This document shows positions 62,661 to 64,000 of a stretch of DNA of 64,000 bases, one piece after another (within the stretch, counting starts at the first letter, position 1; each line of letters begins with the position of its first letter). Both the position numbers and the translations under genes were made by a program. The notes beneath the pieces were generated by a model. The model did not search any database. It was not told where the DNA came from and saw nothing but the letters and a program-made list of their open reading frames with translations. The DNA lies in assembly GCF_001693385.1 (NCBI RefSeq), contig NZ_CP016428.1:3410001-3474000 (forward strand), given 5' to 3'. The stretch comes from Bradyrhizobium icense (GTDB lineage: Bacteria > Pseudomonadota > Alphaproteobacteria > Rhizobiales > Xanthobacteraceae).

Positions 62661-63278
62661 TTACCGCGCGGTAACCGCGTCTTCGAGCGTTTCGGCGACC
62701 TGCTCGTGGACGAACTCCAGCGCAAAGCCTTCTTCGAGGTTTCGCACCACGCGGGACTGCACCTTGCCGAGCATGACCAGCGATTTCAGCGGCGGGCGGT
62801 TCTCCGCGGCGATCGCAGCGCCCGACAGCGACAGGTCGATGATGCGGCAGGTCATCTTGCTGCCGTCCTCGAGGGTCAGTAGCGCAATCGGGTTGCGCGG
62901 CACGATGCGGTCGTGGCGGCGGTCCTCCGGCAGATTGAGGATATCGCGGTTGGCGAGCCAGGTGAGCTGGGCGGCGAGCTTGTCGCGCTTGCGCGCGGTG
63001 GCGCCGACCGTCATGGCAAAGCCGTTGTCGATGATGCGGGTGATCTTGCCCTCGACCCGGCCGATATGGTCGAGATAGGCGATCACGCGGTCGCCGACGT
63101 TGCCGATGCCGGGCGCCAGTAGCGCCAGTCCCCCCGGCGACATGTTAATAATCTGGCAAGGAAATTCGCGGCGATCCGGCAGCATGTAGCGGCCGAGCAA
63201 GTGAACCTTGACGCGCTGGAAGCGCCTCCGCTCCTCCGCGGACGGCACAGTGGTTGTTTTCTTTTGCGCAAACGACAT
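62661..63278 (-). CDS. PilZ domain protein (probable c-di-GMP binding)
   Basis: The 205-residue protein appears to contain two PilZ-like halves. The first has RRRFQRVKVHLLGRYMLPDR, where RxxxR is the c-di-GMP-binding motif, and NMSPGGLALLAPG for the D/NxSxxG motif. The second has RRHDRIVPRNPIALLTLEDG and DLSLSGAAIAAENRPPLKS. PilZ proteins transmit c-di-GMP levels to motility, polysaccharide or adhesion systems. I start at the ATG at 63278. No partner is certain; the BTLCP peptidase gene is downstream on the same strand, after a terminator. Confidence 0.92.
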   Translation of the reverse strand: MSFAQKKTTTVPSAEERRRFQRVKVHLLGRYMLPDRREFPCQIINMSPGGLALLAPGIGNVGDRVIAYLDHIGRVEGKITRIIDNGFAMTVGATARKRDKLAAQLTWLANRDILNLPEDRRHDRIVPRNPIALLTLEDGSKMTCRIIDLSLSGAAIAAENRPPLKSLVMLGKVQSRVVRNLEEGFALEFVHEQVAETLEDAVTAR

Positions 63279-63371
63279 CTTCGCCACCAGACAGCCGGTC
63301 TTCGGCGTCAGGAAGACCCTAAGGCCGACAGGGTTAACGATGTGTTAGCGGCGGTTGCAGGAAGTGGGCAA

Positions 63372-64000
63372 TCACGCGGCCTGCGGTCGCAGCGCAACAA
63401 TCCGGTTGTATCCCCAAAGCAATACCGGGCACGCAAGCAGGGCCGCCGTCCCGAAGTCGAGTGCCGCCGCCGCGCTACCGGCCCATTTGGCGATGGCGCC
63501 AGCGATCGCCGGGCCCAGCATCATCACGACGTAGAAGACGGTGAAGAAAATACCCATCCCGATCGCACGCGTCTGAGGCTCCAACACACGCGCGGGCAGG
63601 CTCATGATTGGCCCTGCGGGCAGGGCGCTGATCGCGCCGATCGCAATCACAATGGGAATCACGGCCTCGCTGCGAGGCAGCATCAGCATCAATAGCGCGA
63701 ACAGCAGGCACCCGATGACAAGCACCGATTGCGGCCGCTCGGTCCAATCAGCCAGAAATCCGCCGGCTATTCCGCTCAACGCTGCGAGCCACAGCACGAT
63801 GCTGATGGCCGAGCCGGCCGCCGTGATCGACCAGCCGCGTTCGACCAGCAGCGTCGGGCCGAAACTGAAAATCATCGTGAAGCCGATATTGAACACGCCC
63901 CAGATCAGACCCGCGATGATCACGGCGAAGAGGGTGTTGCGGTCGAGCCGGGAGGGGGCTGAAGGCGCGGCTGCAGCAATAGACGGCGATCGATAGCCCA
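63372..64000 (-). CDS. MFS transporter (partial, N-terminus off the right edge)
   Basis: The frame is open from the stop at 63372 through the right edge, so 209 residues of the C-terminal half are visible. Six membrane helices can be seen, beginning with VIIAGLIWGVFNIGFTMIFS after a linker ending SRLDRNTLFA, and GFLADWTERPQS shows the loop pattern of the major facilitator superfamily. The substrate is not readable; the family member may be an organic-acid or drug transporter. Only the second domain is in the window, so the start and any operon partners are unknown. Confidence 0.85.
   Translation of the reverse strand, partial: GYRSPSIAAAAPSAPSRLDRNTLFAVIIAGLIWGVFNIGFTMIFSFGPTLLVERGWSITAAGSAISIVLWLAALSGIAGGFLADWTERPQSVLVIGCLLFALLMLMLPRSEAVIPIVIAIGAISALPAGPIMSLPARVLEPQTRAIGMGIFFTVFYVVMMLGPAIAGAIAKWAGSAAAALDFGTAALLACPVLLWGYNRIVALRPQAA

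Overview
The window reads as chromosomal DNA of a high-GC alphaproteobacterium, most likely Bradyrhizobium or a close relative in the Nitrobacteraceae. Pointers are the ROSE-type RNA thermometer in front of an hsp20 gene, a groESL operon with a CIRCE-like operator and a heat-shock-type promoter, a phasin, a usg gene, several small rhizobial proteins of unknown function and many short palindromic intergenic repeats in several families. No insertion sequence, prophage, plasmid origin, CRISPR array or rRNA gene was seen. The assignment rests on family recognition by eye, not on a search.

Layout. 1-4.1 kb: a FecR-like protein carrying an EF-hand loop, followed by a CHASE2 sensor cut by the left edge; a DUF899 thioredoxin-like protein; a Tlde1/DUF2778 protein. 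4.4-6.0 kb: two tandem tRNA-like elements without a usable anticodon loop, then a slipin (SPFH) gene broken by a one-base frameshift. 6.4-11.5 kb: a Crp/Fnr regulator, small proteins, a phasin, groES-groEL and usg. 11.7-19 kb: a cupin, a CNT nucleoside transporter, and the cluster ATP-grasp / alpha-E / transglutaminase / Anbu protease with a following SDR. 19-25 kb: a CinA-like molybdopterin-domain protein, gpt, a MetE-like protein, a DsbA-fold isomerase, a quinone oxidoreductase and a crotonase.

25-36.5 kb: a peptide or amide uptake-and-hydrolysis block. A periplasmic binding protein, two permeases and a double ATPase lie with an amidase, two M20 hydrolases and an M81 (MlrC-like) metallopeptidase, so imported amide-bonded substrates would meet four hydrolases in the cytoplasm. 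36.5-51.5 kb is mostly housekeeping: PlsC-type acyltransferase, TMEM175-like channel, a tRNA-Leu(UAA) gene split by a group I intron, FAD monooxygenase, cysE, gamma-carbonic anhydrase, and a HAMP-PAS sensor with a frameshift.

51.7-58.6 kb: a two-partner secretion pair, a large TpsA exoprotein (TPS domain, GLUG repeats, two MBG domains) and its TpsB transporter. 58.9-64 kb: a coiled-coil membrane protein, a HSL-type esterase, the ROSE-hsp20 operon, a LapG-like (BTLCP) peptidase, a PilZ protein and a partial MFS transporter.

The best candidates for something under-described are the tRNA-like pair with the slipin, the group I intron in tRNA-Leu(UAA), the Anbu/ATP-grasp cluster, and the EF-hand FecR plus CHASE2 pair. 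Two single-base frameshifts in otherwise intact genes could be real decay or assembly errors.
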